NCBI GenBank assembly: GCA_963678675.1
Contig: OY783199.1
Location: 1,309,501-1,373,500 of the forward strand
Source of the DNA: Xiphydria camelus
Lineage: Eukaryota > Arthropoda > Insecta > Hymenoptera > Xiphydriidae
Direction: 5' to 3'
DNA length: 64,000 nucleotides
Shown here: positions 48,038-61,211 of the stretch, piece by piece
Numbering within the stretch: position 1 is the stretch's first letter
Layout: each line of letters begins with the position of its first letter
Notes under the pieces: model-generated
What the model saw: only the letters and a program-made list of their open reading frames with translations
The model's database searches: none
What the model was told of the DNA's origin: nothing
Translations under genes and position numbers: made by a program

Positions 48038-48328
48038 TTTGAATGGATTCTTTAAGAAATATATAACAATCGATTGATGGGAAGAAGAAAATTGAGGTCA
48101 TGTGTCACTGCGAAAATCGTTTCTCTTAGTTTCCACGATAAAAAATCATCACAACGATTTGGATAATGAATAAAAATGAGAGAATATCACAAACAATAAA
48201 ATAGTGTACTGAAAAAAAAACACCTGTTATGCACACGCGGGAAAAACAACTTATTCTGAAGTTCAATTTGACAGTTCACGATTTGTTTTCGCCTATTTTA
48301 CATTTCTTTTGGTTGGTTTCCATTTAAT
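48038..48328. promoter_or_regulatory. Divergent promoter region of Sec10 and the small ORF at 48329
   Basis: About 290 bp between divergent starts. AT-rich, with no recognised motif. Promoter role inferred. Confidence 0.35.
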
Positions 48329-48463
48329 ATGAATAAGTACAAGGCCAATGAAATAACAGCGTCAATACCGTTTGTCCCAGGAGAATTCGAGCAAGTGCCG
48401 ATACCTATGGCCGATAGCTTGAAATTTGACTTCGGCAGTGTTTGCCGACGGTCGAAAATTTGA
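48329..48463 (+). CDS. Candidate 44-residue small ORF or first exon
   Basis: ATG at 48329 opens 44 codons ending at TGA 48461: MNKYKANEITASIPFVPGEF followed by EQVPIPMADSLKFDFGSVC and a basic end. Its composition is protein-like and it sits head-to-head with Sec10, where a divergent transcript is expected. A donor-like GTGTTTGC lies inside it, so it could be a first exon. No family recognised; no downstream exon found before the repeat block. Confidence 0.3.
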   Translation: MNKYKANEITASIPFVPGEFEQVPIPMADSLKFDFGSVCRRSKI

Positions 48464-48766
48464 TTATGAATTAATCCTTATGGAATTAAGTTCCCTACCA
48501 CATATTATTAATATCCAGTCCTTCCGTTTCCTAAGTCTTCTCCATTCCTATACCTTTTAATATAATTTTTAGTAGATCCAACTAATGCCTTTTCTTCGTG
48601 CAGCTGAGGATACTTTGAATAATTTAGAGCGATAGTCGGAGTTAAGTTAATCTCATTGGATTCTCTGATTAAACTATCTCAGTTTGTTGGTTATAATAGT
48701 CATCGCGGAAAAATGCAGTAAAATAAAATCGCGATGGATTGACTGAGGAGCTTCACCTTCGATTGG
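48464..48766. other. Intergenic, nothing recognised
   Basis: Unique AT-rich DNA between the small ORF and the duplicated foldback block. Confidence 0.5.
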
Positions 48767-49759
48767 CGTCGTGGAATCCCTGAGATCGTAATTCAAACGA
48801 TCGCCTACGTTATACAAATTGTACGACGTCAGTTAAGAGTTAAAAGGTATAATCTAGCTTCCACTGGAATTACGTAAATTATATAGAAATACAGAGTACT
48901 TCTCTCACTCGCTATGGAAAAATTTTATTCCTGCTCCGGATTTCGGTGAAACTCAGCCTATGATCTTTGTGGTGATTTTCGAGGCGCTTAAACGACTCGC
49001 CGGGTATAATATATAAAGACATAATAAATATAATATATTATACCCGGCGAGTCGTTTAAGCGCCTCGAAAACCACGAGGCACCAACCCCTGGTGGAGCAT
49101 AGGGCGCTTGCCTGCGCGGCCGCCCGGGCTGGCTCACGCCATACCGTCGCTTCGCTGGCCGCGAGACACCTGTGACGTCACCTGCCTCGCTTCGGTATCG
49201 CTTACCTCGTTGCGAGCCGATATGAGACGAGTGATACCGAGGGGGTTTCACTCACCGCGAGATTCTACTGTGGCGTGATTCGGCTGGCCTCGGTATCACT
49301 CGTCTCATATCGGCTCGCAACGAAGTAAGCGATGCCGAAGCGAGGCAGGTGACGTCACAGGTGTCTCGCGGCGAACGTGGCTACCGTACGGGGTGAGCCA
49401 GCCCGGGCGGCCGCGCGGGCGAGCGCCCTATGCTCCACCAGGGGTTGGTGCCTCATGGTTTTCGAGGCGCTTAAACGACTCGCCGGGTATAATATATTAT
49501 ATTTATTATGTCTTTATATATTATACCCGGCGAGTCGTTTAAGCGCCTCGAAAATCACCACAAAGACCATAGGCTAAGTTTCACCGAAATCCGGAGCAGC
49601 AATAAAATTTTTTCGTCATGAGTGAAGTACTCTGTATTCTCATATAGTTTATGTAATTCCGGTAAGAGCTAGATTATAAGTCGTGAAATCCCTGAGATCG
49701 TAATTCAAACGATAGTCTACGTTATACAAATTGCACGACGTCAGTTAAGAGTTAAAAGG
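48767..49759. repeat. Direct repeat flanking both foldback elements (~75 bp)
   Basis: The stretch from TCCCTGAGATCGTAATTCAA to GACGTCAGTTAAGAGTTAAAAG occurs at about 48767-48845 and again at 49681-49759, immediately left of each foldback element. Together with the elements it shows that one unit was tandemly duplicated. Confidence 0.88.
48840..49679. mobile_element. Long foldback (palindromic) element, ~0.84 kb
   Basis: Nearly the whole element is one inverted repeat with arms of about 395 bp around a ~45-bp centre near 49265. Outer ends: AAGGTATAATCTAGCT on the left and its near-complement AGCTAGATTATA on the right. Each arm contains its own small hairpin (CGAGGCGCTTAAACGACTCG with an AT-rich loop, near 48972-49072 and 49455-49555). 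The inner arms (49078-49243 and 49289-49455) are GC-rich and include GCGGCCGCCCGGGC. A TTAA stands at the left edge. No transposase; frames inside are palindrome artefacts. Confidence 0.88.
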
Positions 49760-50128
49760 TATAATCTAGCTTCCACTGGAATTACGTAAATTATATAGAA
49801 ATACAGAGTACTTCTCTCTCTCTCGCTATGGAAAAATTTTATTCCTGCTCCGGATTTCGGTGAAACTCATCCTATAATCTTTGGGGTGATTTTCGAGGCG
49901 CTTAAACGACTCGCCGAGTATAATATATTATATTTATTATGTCGACATAAGATCTTTATATATTATACCCGGCGAGTCGTTTAAGCGCCTCGAAAATCAC
50001 CACAAAGACCGTAGGCTAAGTTTCACCGAAATCCGGAGCAGCAATGAAATGTTTCCGTCATGAGTGAAGTACTCTGTATTTTCATATAATTTATGTAATT
50101 CCAGTAAGAGCTAGATTATACGTTTTAA
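49752..50128. mobile_element. Short foldback element, internally deleted sister
   Basis: It has the same outer arms as the long element (AAGGTATAATCTAGCT ... AGCTAGATTATAC) and the same inner hairpin, but lacks the GC-rich inner arms entirely. Both edges carry TTAA (49752-49755 and 50125-50128), compatible with a TTAA target-site duplication of the piggyBac kind. The termini do not look like canonical piggyBac ends, so this is tentative. Confidence 0.82.
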
Positions 50129-50309
50129 TCCTCAAGTGACATCGATGAGCACGATTATTAAAAATCGAGCGCATGACAACGATTCTCTTCCTCGCGATCA
50201 TGCGAAATAGAATGTAACTGCAAGGAAGAAATATTTCAATAATATGAAGAAAGATCAAACTGAGGTAATAAATAATTACTTGCGACAGACTTCATCCCCA
50301 TACCCATCT

Positions 50310-50366
50310 TAGGCCTAAGTTTCCATTCCAATATCCTAAGGCCTAAGTTTCCATTCCAATATCCTA
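50310..50366. repeat. Two-copy direct repeat, ~28 bp
   Basis: AGGCCTAAGTTTCCATTCCA followed by ATATCCTA occurs twice back to back, directly left of the MITE at 50367. Confidence 0.85.
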
Positions 50367-50506
50367 AGGCCCGGTTGGACCAACGGAATTTAAACGATAC
50401 TTAGGGGATAAGTTCCACTTAACCTTAAAATCCGAGCATTTGATTGGCTTTGGCTGCAGATAAGTCAAGCTTAACTTTCAAATTTCGTTGGTGTAACCGG
50501 GGGCCT
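50367..50506. mobile_element. MITE-like element, 140 bp
   Basis: Terminal inverted repeats of about 25 bp: AGGCCCGGTTGGACCAACGG on the left and, in reverse complement, AGGCCCCCGGTTACACCAAC on the right. Its interior is shared with the copy near 19.3 kb. Confidence 0.8.
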
Positions 50507-50564
50507 GAGTATTTTAATACTCCTAATTCAGGAGTTTGAATAGGTACCTAGAAGTGAGCAGAGT

Positions 50565-50739
50565 TAGCGTCATCTAGACGAATATTATAGAACCTCGTCT
50601 CGCAGAACTCTACGAATTTGCGTCTAGTGTGTTGTCGCTGCTATCGGGCGCGCCTATGTGAACGTGCCTTGCAGCGTATCCGTTAAAAATATCGCGTTTT
50701 TCGGGGTTTAGTTCAAGGGTGATCCGCTAGATGGCGTTA
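50565..50739. mobile_element. Small element with TAGCGTCATCTAG-type inverted ends
   Basis: The left end TAGCGTCATCTAGACG and the right end, in reverse complement TAACGCCATCTAGCGG, pair imperfectly. TA at both edges suggests a Tc1/mariner-like MITE. No coding capacity. Confidence 0.6.
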
Positions 50740-51043
50740 CGGCCCAAAAATTGTCGAAAATCGACCTTAGGATTAGGAGAACATAATGAAGGAGGAGGTA
50801 TGCATTCACTCAACCACAAACCAGCTCACATTGAATTGAGTGAGCCCCATAGCGTTTACATAAGTCACCTATGGAAACGGGCCTTTTAAGAAATGATGAT
50901 GCGATAATACTCTTCTTCGTTTTTCATAGGAATCGAATGACATTAATCGAAAACTACGGAATTATTGAAAACACTGGTTATAATCAATTTATTAATGATT
51001 ATGAACATCTACATTTCATTGTAAGGGCCAATTCCGCAACTCG

Positions 51044-51186
51044 GGCCATCACACGTGAAAAAACTTAAGCAGTACAGTAAGGATTGACCAATCAGAAAGC
51101 CTGTTTAAGCATAATTCCGTAAGAATGATATTTCTGATAGGTCAATCCTTATTGTTACTGCTTGCGTTTTTTCACGTGTGATGGCC
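51044..51186. mobile_element. Hairpin MITE, 143 bp
   Basis: Arms of about 55 bp: GGCCATCACACGTGAAAAAA on the left is matched by TTTTTTCACGTGTGATGGCC on the right, and GTAAGGATTGACCAATCAGA pairs with TCTGATAGGTCAATCCTTA. The centre is about 30 bp. No coding capacity. Confidence 0.88.
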
Positions 51187-51600
51187 TTAACTCTTAAACG
51201 GAGTTTAAATCATTCGTCAACCAATGAGCGCCCGAGGGTGTCTTTGCGGTGAATCAAAGCGTTTCGCCGTAAGTTTCCATCGAGCGATTAGTAGAAAGTG
51301 ATTATGCGGGGATGAGTACAGACGTCATCGTAGTCGAAACGTTAGAGGCACGGCGTAAATAGGGAGTGAACGTGCAGAGTACACTGCCATTCTGGCATTA
51401 CGTCAATGGTAGAGGTCTCGTTCGTTCGCTTGGGAGGAGGTGCCGCGACCGCCATTGTTTGAGCTCTCATATTTCGGGTCAAGGTGAATCGTCTGGATTC
51501 GCACGATCGTCCCGGAAAAGTAATTTAGTAATTCGCGAGCCGTCCGCGAGTTTTGTAACGTATAACGTACTACACCACCAAGCAGCATTCGCAGTGTAGT
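51187..51600. promoter_or_regulatory. 5' flank and untranslated leader of Rab1
   Basis: About 410 bp of moderately GC-rich DNA runs up to the Rab1 start. Frames here on either strand are short and unsupported. Promoter role inferred. Confidence 0.4.
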
Positions 51601-53504
51601 ATGTCCACGATGAATCCCGAATAGTGAGTAAACGTTACTTTTTACGCAGGCATATAGATACGTATCTCGCGAGTGACACGCTCCTATGTGTCGCATGTTC
51701 GTCAATCTGGTCGCTACACGTCCGTCTCTCGAGACGATGACGTTCCACGAATTATTTGAATTTCTCCTGACGCACGGTCCGCGCCGTCCGCCTGGTCTGA
51801 TGACACATCAGATGTTAACCATCACATTTTCTCGCTCAAATTATTTCAGGGGTGTACACTGACAGACTCCCCTCTCCGATTGTGTTTCCCTTCCATCTTT
51901 CTCGCATATGCCACCTTTCTTTCTGAAATTCTTTCGTTAAATTTGTCGCGGCACGTATTACCAGCTGCATTCGTTTCCAAAATTTGTCGGGTCTCGCGAA
52001 TGCACTATGCACGACTCTTTGTGCGCGTCAAGTAACAACGACGTCGCAGGCTGGTGTCACTATGCGATCTTTGATCCACGGATGTGTTGAGGTCGTCAAC
52101 TTGCGACAATCTCGCGTGCTAATCATTTTCTGGACCTGAAGAACGATCTCTTTTGCTTTTTACTGGGTTTGCCTCACCCCTTTTTCCTCCATTTTTCGCG
52201 TATTTTAGGGGGTGGTGGGAGTTGCATGACTTTTTATATCACCTGATCAACGTCTCCCCACTTTTATTAGAAGTCATTCCTTATTCCTGACAGCTGATTG
52301 TGAAATCATTGTGTTTTTCTACGTGTATTTGTTATTGTATTCCTCATTTTTCATAGAGATACTATTTAATTGTATTTACATTATTATTGATAAGTATCGA
52401 ATTGGACAAAAACCTGTTGGTTCCTGATGTAGTAAAGACATTTCTTACCTTTAGTAGCTTTTTTTCCATTAAAACTAGTTTTTACTCCTAGGCAGGAAGC
52501 AACTTGTAACTCATTTTTAAGAACAAAAATAGATAAGACGAATTTTGCTTCTATACGGTTTTTAGTTTTTTTTTTCTTTTAAGTAATGACACTAGCGTTT
52601 ACTTCCAGTGATTATCTGTTCAAACTCCTCTTGATCGGTGACTCTGGTGTCGGAAAGTCCTGCCTCTTGCTCCGTTTTGCTGATGACACTTACACGGAGA
52701 GTTATATCAGTACAATTGGTGTTGACTTCAAGATCAGAACGATCGATCTTGATGGCAAGACGATAAAACTTCAAATTTGGGATACGGCGGGTCAGGAGAG
52801 ATTTAGAACAATAACGAGTTCGTATTACCGTGGCGCACATGGTATCATTGTAGTGTATGATTGCACGGATCAGGAATCTTTCAACAATGTTAAGCAGTGG
52901 CTGGAAGAAATTGAACGCTATGCCTGTGATAACGTCAATAAATTACTAGTCGGAAATAAATGCGACCTCCACACTAAGAAAGTTGTGGACTACACAACAG
53001 CCAAGGTAAGGAGCCTGTTTATTTATTCGTTATTTTAATTGTTTATTCGTTTCGCTAGTAAGACTACTAGGGGCCAAAATCTATTGTTATACAGTCTAAA
53101 ACTAATTAGAAAAGCAGCCTGTAAAGTTAGCTGAATGTTACAATTATAAACAGCTTTTGAGAATGCTCTTAGAGAATTATTTAGTCACCAGTTTGCCTTT
53201 GCAAATCGAATAATTGCTAAAGACATAGAAATATCATTAACGAGCGGCAATTTCCAAATACCGTTTCACGCGCATTCAATTGAGCACGTCATTCTGTGAT
53301 CAGGAGTACGCGGATCAATTAGGAATTCCGTTCTTGGAAACGTCAGCGAAAAATGCGATGAACGTGGAGCAGGCCTTCATGACGATGGCAGCCGAGATAA
53401 AACTTCGAGTAGGGCCGCCGTCGAGCGCAGCTAGCGACCCAGCGAATAAAGTGAAGATCGACCAGGGCCGTCCAATTGAGACTTCCAAAACCGGATGTTG
53501 CTGA
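51601..53504 (+). CDS. Rab1: Rab1 small GTPase
   Basis: Exons 51601-51623, 52609-53005 and 53304-53504 join in phase to 206 residues. The first exon gives MSTMNPEY, the typical Rab1 N-terminus; reading from the acceptor-proximal ATG at 52586 instead would give a non-Rab start. GTPase motifs: GDSGVGKS (18-25), [10 protein letters not shown] (switch I), [11 protein letters not shown] (65-), GNKCDL and ETSAK. The C-terminus ends TGCC for double prenylation. Rab1 drives ER-to-Golgi transport. The first intron is 985 nt and the second 298 nt. Confidence 0.97.
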
Positions 53505-56408
53505 AACATCTGATTCTGCAAACCCCCTTAATTAAAGTGAATATCCAATGACTTTCCAAGTATTCTTCAGTTTACTTTCCATTTTAATTTCTGTTAGTAA
53601 TGGGGCCGTTCGCTTATCCAGCCGCAGTCATGATAACGCGTCTGCGTTTCCTTCTTTCAGATCGACATCGCGGAATTGAAAGTGCGCTACACTTCTCAGT
53701 GGGTGAACTTAAACAGGTGTGGACAAAAGCAGCAAGGATTAGGTGTCTTTGGTTAAAACAAAAGTATGAGAACAATGCCACCCAAGGACCATCGACTCCA
53801 TCGCCGAGTCGTATTAAATTCTTTTGTTTTCCGTCTTTTTCTAAAGAAAAGAGAAACCATGGTGAACCAATTAATCGATCATAATTCAACTTTCATTGCG
53901 ATCGATCATCGCAAGGGTTTGTCGTATTGGTAACTGCAAAAACCGCCAAGTCAGACGCAAAAGGAGCGATTAATCAGCGATTTGAGTATAACAAGTAAAT
54001 AACATTGTGTACGATGATTATAAAAAACATCTTCGTTTTTTAGTCTAATTATAATATGTATAGATTAATATGGGGATGCTCTTTGGGACGCGGTGGTGCT
54101 CCCTGCCAATGATGGAGCTTCCCCAGATTGGGTAGGATATGTGGTCACTTCTTTGAGCATCATAATAGCTTCAAAAACATACCTATCTTTAAATTGATCG
54201 AGAACCGTTGCAGCTTATGTGACTGAATCAAATTGATTCGTCTCTTCGAAACTTTGCTTTATTACGTCAGATTGAGCTTTGGCGCATTCTTTAAGATGGT
54301 AAATCGACTTGAATGCATTTTTAATAACGTACAATATCCACGGAGATTTTACCTCCTCCGCCTCCTCCTAATATTTTCACGCAGTTCCTACGGCAGATAG
54401 CACCGCCTTCTCAGCTAGATACGAGATTTTTTCTTTGGTAAATAAATCCCTGTTATAGAAGAATGAATTAATTTCCGGAGAATAGATACTGGATTACTAG
54501 CTACATTCTACGTGTCGTGTTGGTTTTCATTCACATGCAGATGCCTCTCAGAAGGTGAAATCGCTATGACCATGAGTGTGGGAAGTGAGATAATTCTCTC
54601 TTTAATGTTATAACAGCATTATCGTGAATTTCCTCACTCTCTGCTTCGATTCTTCGAGTAATAAAACATGCGAGAGACAACTGCGCAGGTTGCTTTGCGA
54701 TTTCTATACATACGATCATTCAGTATTTAGGCTTTGTATCGACAGATAGATATGTCTGGTCTGACGTGGAGATGCTGTACCTCCCCTGATTCCCCTCCAT
54801 TTATTCTAAACTGATTTTGGCACCTCTACTTCCCCGTCTTACATGTCTTTGTTTCTCTTTTTTTTTTAATCTCGCACGGCTGTATCGAGAAGTTGTAACG
54901 GATGTCTGAACTTTCCTCTTCTTACTATTGTAATTTAGTAATATAATAATAAATATTTGAATAGCCAATATAGGTTTGACTATGGAAAAAAGCACTGACC
55001 TTTAGGAGACGTGTACTGGATGCATTCATAGTGAGGCGACCAATTTCTCGATTTATTTCCATTCGTTAACTTGTAGGGAACGTGTAAATGACGAATCGAA
55101 ATGTGTCAATTTCCGTGCGAAGGAGCTGGACGTAATGCAAATATTGTACGATGAGAAACGTAACTTACACTTAAAATTAGTATATAATCGGATGCTGTTA
55201 ACGCATTCGAGTTTTTTCTTTTTTTTTATCACTCATCAAAGGAGAAATCTGCTAATCCACGGGAAACTACTCTTTCGCGCACTCTCTGATATCGTGTTTG
55301 TTATTTTAAGGTGAACAAGGGATCTTCGTCTGTAGTGATATATGTAACTGCTATATTTGGCGACATATACACACATATAACTATAATGCGAAAACACGTG
55401 TTATAAAAGCGCCGAATGTTTTGTTACGTTGAGAATCTGGAGGAAGATGTGAACATTTATTTATAACATCTCTTTATACGCAGCAACTGGACCATCCCGC
55501 TACAAGTATTTTTCACGAGATTAAAATATAATTATATTGCGTGCTGCTCAAAGTCTCACTTGAATCACGCAATACATTTGTATCATAAACGGCGTGTCTC
55601 GGAATACCCTGATTACTTACCGTAAAGGTAATATGGGCGTCTTTTTAATATGTATGATAATTGTAGTTGGAATAATAAAACAGATATAATATTATAATCT
55701 ACTAGGGGACGAACCCTCAACAGAGATATTGACTACGGTAAAAGGAAGATATAAAAAATATATAGGAAAATAGAGTTCCTGCGTTACAAACGATGCCGAA
55801 TTCCACCTCGGATTTTTTTTCGTGAAATTTAATTCTTTAATGACTGAATAAATAATTATATCATTAATATCGCTTTTACGTCGATTTCTTTTGGAGTACC
55901 AAACAATAATTGAAAATAATGTCCTCCTTGAAGAGGAATTCGAAAAAAACCAATCAAAAGCGTTCGTTGCTCGCGCATCGTCTGCTCCAAGAAGTTTAAA
56001 GTACTTGAAAAAACGAGAGTTCTTCTGTACAGCAAAATTTGATACAAATGAGAAGGGATAAATACATTTTGAAGAAACGTTATTCTTATCCAATAAAACA
56101 ATGATGTGTAAACAAATTCTGACATTTATAATTATCGTGGTGACTCGCGAGAGGACGCTCTGGCGAGAAATGGACGCAAGTGAACGTTACAAACTAATTA
56201 CGTATTTTGATTTAGCATTATCATCTTCCACGCACTAACTTTGTACGAATCAGTTTGATACAATGCGGAGTCCTGTGCTTTTGTTAAAATTATTATCGCA
56301 AAATAGCCATAATCATAACGTCGGAAATATTGCGAGTTCATCAAATTTCTCTACCTGTCACTGATTGTAACCTTCACATCATTCACTGACGTTTATCAAC
56401 TATTCGGA
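53505..56408. other. Gene-free stretch between Rab1 and salvador
   Basis: It begins with the Rab1 3' untranslated region; the remainder is AT-rich DNA without a coding frame I can support on either strand. No RNA gene or terminal-repeat element recognised. Confidence 0.5.
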
Positions 56409-58395
<1,987 letters not shown>

Positions 58396-58608
58396 AACGC
58401 TCTTAACAATCTCCCAAACTCATTGTTGACTGACGTAATGGTTCCTTGATAACTGTACATCGATATTTTATCATAGAAACTTGAGGGTAATTGTTTTGTA
58501 TAAGATCTTTGTTAAATAACTGTATTTTGTAATAACTGTATTTCATTTGAGAACTGAAGTATTAAATATGCGAATAACGCACACTAAGATAACATTTTTT
58601 AAATACAA

Positions 58609-59025
58609 TTAAGAATAAGCTTCATCATTCTCCTCCTCAGAGTTGATTTTTTTAACTTTTTGTCCTCCTTTTATCTCGTACTTATCAACTACCGTGAATT
58701 TGTTAATGCGAATCACATTGGCATCTTTTATTCCCAAAATCTTGGCATACTTTTGGGCTTAAAAGGATTAAATGCAAGGAATGTTAATTCTCAGTGAAAG
58801 CATCCTTTGGACCTGTAGTTCACAACATGAGGACGATAACGTACCTGCTGGTAGTTTTTCCGCCCCTTCAGGCATATTCTTCTTGAAGGCAGCATAAAAT
58901 ATTAGTCCTAAAATATTCCATGTTATTAATACGTATGCGATTGAAAGTCGTCTTTTCCATAACTCGGCTGTAGTTATAGGTATCGGCCGAGTTTTCCTTC
59001 TCATAAGACTTCGTATCCACCCCAT
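58609..59025 (-). CDS. Small single-pass membrane protein, SMIM26-like
   Basis: Exons 59025-58845 and 58757-58609 join in phase 1 across an 87-nt intron to 109 residues. An N-terminal basic segment (RSLMRRKTRP) is followed by ELWKRRLSIAYVLITWNILG, a membrane helix at about residues 27-45, then a charged soluble tail ending EEENDEAYS. The pattern 'RRxSxxYxxxTWxxLG' resembles SMIM26, a mitochondrial small membrane protein; this similarity is from memory and weak. It is convergent with salvador and divergent from GSTZ. Confidence 0.65.
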
Positions 59026-59853
59026 GATTTGCGTTTAAACTGGAAAACGTCGCTGTTTGGCGATTTGCGAATAAAACTGTCGAAAGAATCACGAAGTGAA
59101 ACTAGTTTTCGATGGGAACATAAACTTTGTATATTTCTCAAACATACTCGAGGTCAGATTATGGCTCATGAACACTGGAAAAAAACGAATACCCGATAAC
59201 AGGTACTCCTTGTCATCGTTTACCTGATTGTCGTTCTTTTATTGTGGAACCTTAAAGAAAACAACGAGATTCTGTTACCAAGCCGCCATCAGCCGCCATT
59301 AACATACTACGAAGCTGAGGTCAGGTTAGGTCGGTTAGTTAATGGAATACGCGTTTTGATTGGTACAACGAAGTTGGAACCACTGAGTAGTGCCGTATGA
59401 TGCGAAAATTTAAATACTCTGTTCGATCGACAATCGCGATTTCGAATTGCAATTTGAGTTGTGCAAAAAAACGAGTGATTAGTTAATTATGTTCTGTGAC
59501 GTTATATGACGCCACTCTGCACATTATCATTCGATCAGGTTTTGATAATACATCCATATCGGAGGCAAACAATCACGATGTGTTTCAAGGAATCACCGGA
59601 TTTACTGGATAATCGCGGGCTACCCAATCAACGATATACAATCCTGACTCCTTTAGACTCTGCACGCTGATTGGCTGTGCGGAACCCATCATCGCGATGA
59701 AGCAGTGGGACGGGAGCGCTAGGCAATCGAATAAAAGGGAGAAGGAGGAACGATTTCGCGCGTTGATCGGATTCCAAAATTTCTGATTTAATTTACTCAC
59801 CGCGTAACCGCGATCGGCGAGTAGACGAGTTCTGTCCGTATCAACGCGACGAG
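59026..59853. promoter_or_regulatory. Divergent 5' region of the SMIM26-like gene and GSTZ
   Basis: About 830 bp between start codons. A repeated short motif, AGCCGCCAT, occurs twice near 59282-59300. No coding frame supported. Promoter role inferred. Confidence 0.4.
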
Positions 59854-61211
59854 ATGTCTGTCATGGGGAAGGTGAGCCAGCACTTTGCGTTATTTCCTAC
59901 AGATTCTTCCCGCGATCACAACCCCTGCATACCCCGGCCTATCCGTTTGTCAATCGTATTAGCGCTTTGTAATTAGTGCGAAAATTTCCATATCATTTGT
60001 CCCTTCGATAGAATCTCATTGTTGCCGTCGAAAATTCCGCTAATCATTCTATTAGCTGCATTCGAACAATCCACCCAAGGCTAAATGACAGAGTTAAAAT
60101 TAGTGTTATCTTTGTTTATTTCTCCAATTGTAGCCGATTCTTTACTCCTACTGGCGGAGTTCTTGTTCCTGGAGAGTTCGTATTGGTGAGTAAATTGTCT
60201 TTTCTTATCATTTAAAGATTTCTATCTACTGAAAAAGTCACTTCTTATCAACAAATTGGTTTGATCAAACCATCTGTCTTTTTAATTAACAATTGATTCC
60301 CAGCTCTCAATCTAAAAGAGATACCATATGACATAAAACCAGTGAGTCTTGTAAAAAGCGGCGGGGAACAGCATTGCAATGAATTTCGTGAAGTCAACCC
60401 GATGGAGCAGGTGCCGGCACTTCATATCGACAATCATACGCTCATCGAGTCTGTAAGTGTACCAAGAAAATATCAAAGAGTATTTCCTTCAAATTCATCA
60501 TGTTTGAACATGATTGTTCAAGATTGACGCACAGAAATTTAATGGCCATTGATTTTTGTTTCAGTTAAATATATTACAATACCTAGAAGAAACCAGACCA
60601 CATCGTCCTTTGCTGCCCGCTGATCCTGTAAAGAGGGCTAGAGTAAGAGAGATCTGCGAGGTGATCGCCAGTGGTATTCAGCCCTTGCAAAATTTGGTTG
60701 TACTCATTTATGTGGGTGAGGAACGCAAGAAAGAGTGGGCCCAACACTGGATAACACGAGGATTCACTGGTATGTGAAAAAGAGATGACCCTGAATCTAA
60801 TGGGAGGTGTAATCCCATTGGTTTTAACTTCTTTCTTGTTGTTTTTGGAATCAAAGTAACATTTTGAGATATTTACAGCTTAAACGACCTAGAAATTAAA
60901 ATCAAAAATATTTGAATCACACCTTTTGATAGGTTTACAGTCTTTTTCAAAGCCCCTTAAACGCTTTCAATTGCTTTTCAGCCGTAGAGAAATTGTTGTC
61001 GTCAAGCGCGGGCAAATACTGTGTGGGAGACGACATCACGTTAGCAGATTGTTGCTTGGTACCACAAATATTTAATGCCAGAAGGTTTCACGTTGATCTA
61101 AGACCCTTTCCCACTATATTAAGAGTAGATCGTCACTTAGAGAATCACCCGGCGTTCACTGCCGCGCACCCCAATAACCAGCCCGATTGTCCACCAGAAG
61201 CGACTAAGTAG
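59854..61211 (+). CDS. GstZ: Maleylacetoacetate isomerase / glutathione S-transferase zeta
   Basis: Exons 59854-59871, 60134-60185, 60304-60452, 60565-60769 and 60982-61211 give 217 residues (GSTZ1 is 216). The enzyme isomerises maleylacetoacetate to fumarylacetoacetate in tyrosine breakdown, using glutathione, and is cytosolic. The zeta-class active-site stretch SSCSWRVRI (residues 15-23) is intact; [19 protein letters not shown] is the glutathione-binding segment, and [21 protein letters not shown] the C-terminal-domain signature. The first exon is only 18 nt (MSVMGK). Confidence 0.95.

Noticed and set aside
48988..49577. Open frames of 66-87 codons on both strands within the foldback element
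   Set aside because: The same peptide appears on both strands because the DNA is palindromic; no independent evidence for coding.
52586..52608. ATG at 52586 as the Rab1 start
   Set aside because: It lies in the polypyrimidine/acceptor region of the first intron; splicing from 51623 gives the canonical MSTMNPEYDYLF N-terminus.
55692..56125. Minus-strand frames of 89-133 codons upstream of salvador
   Set aside because: Phe/Ser/Arg-rich translations of AT-rich DNA; no splice-linked neighbours or family resemblance.
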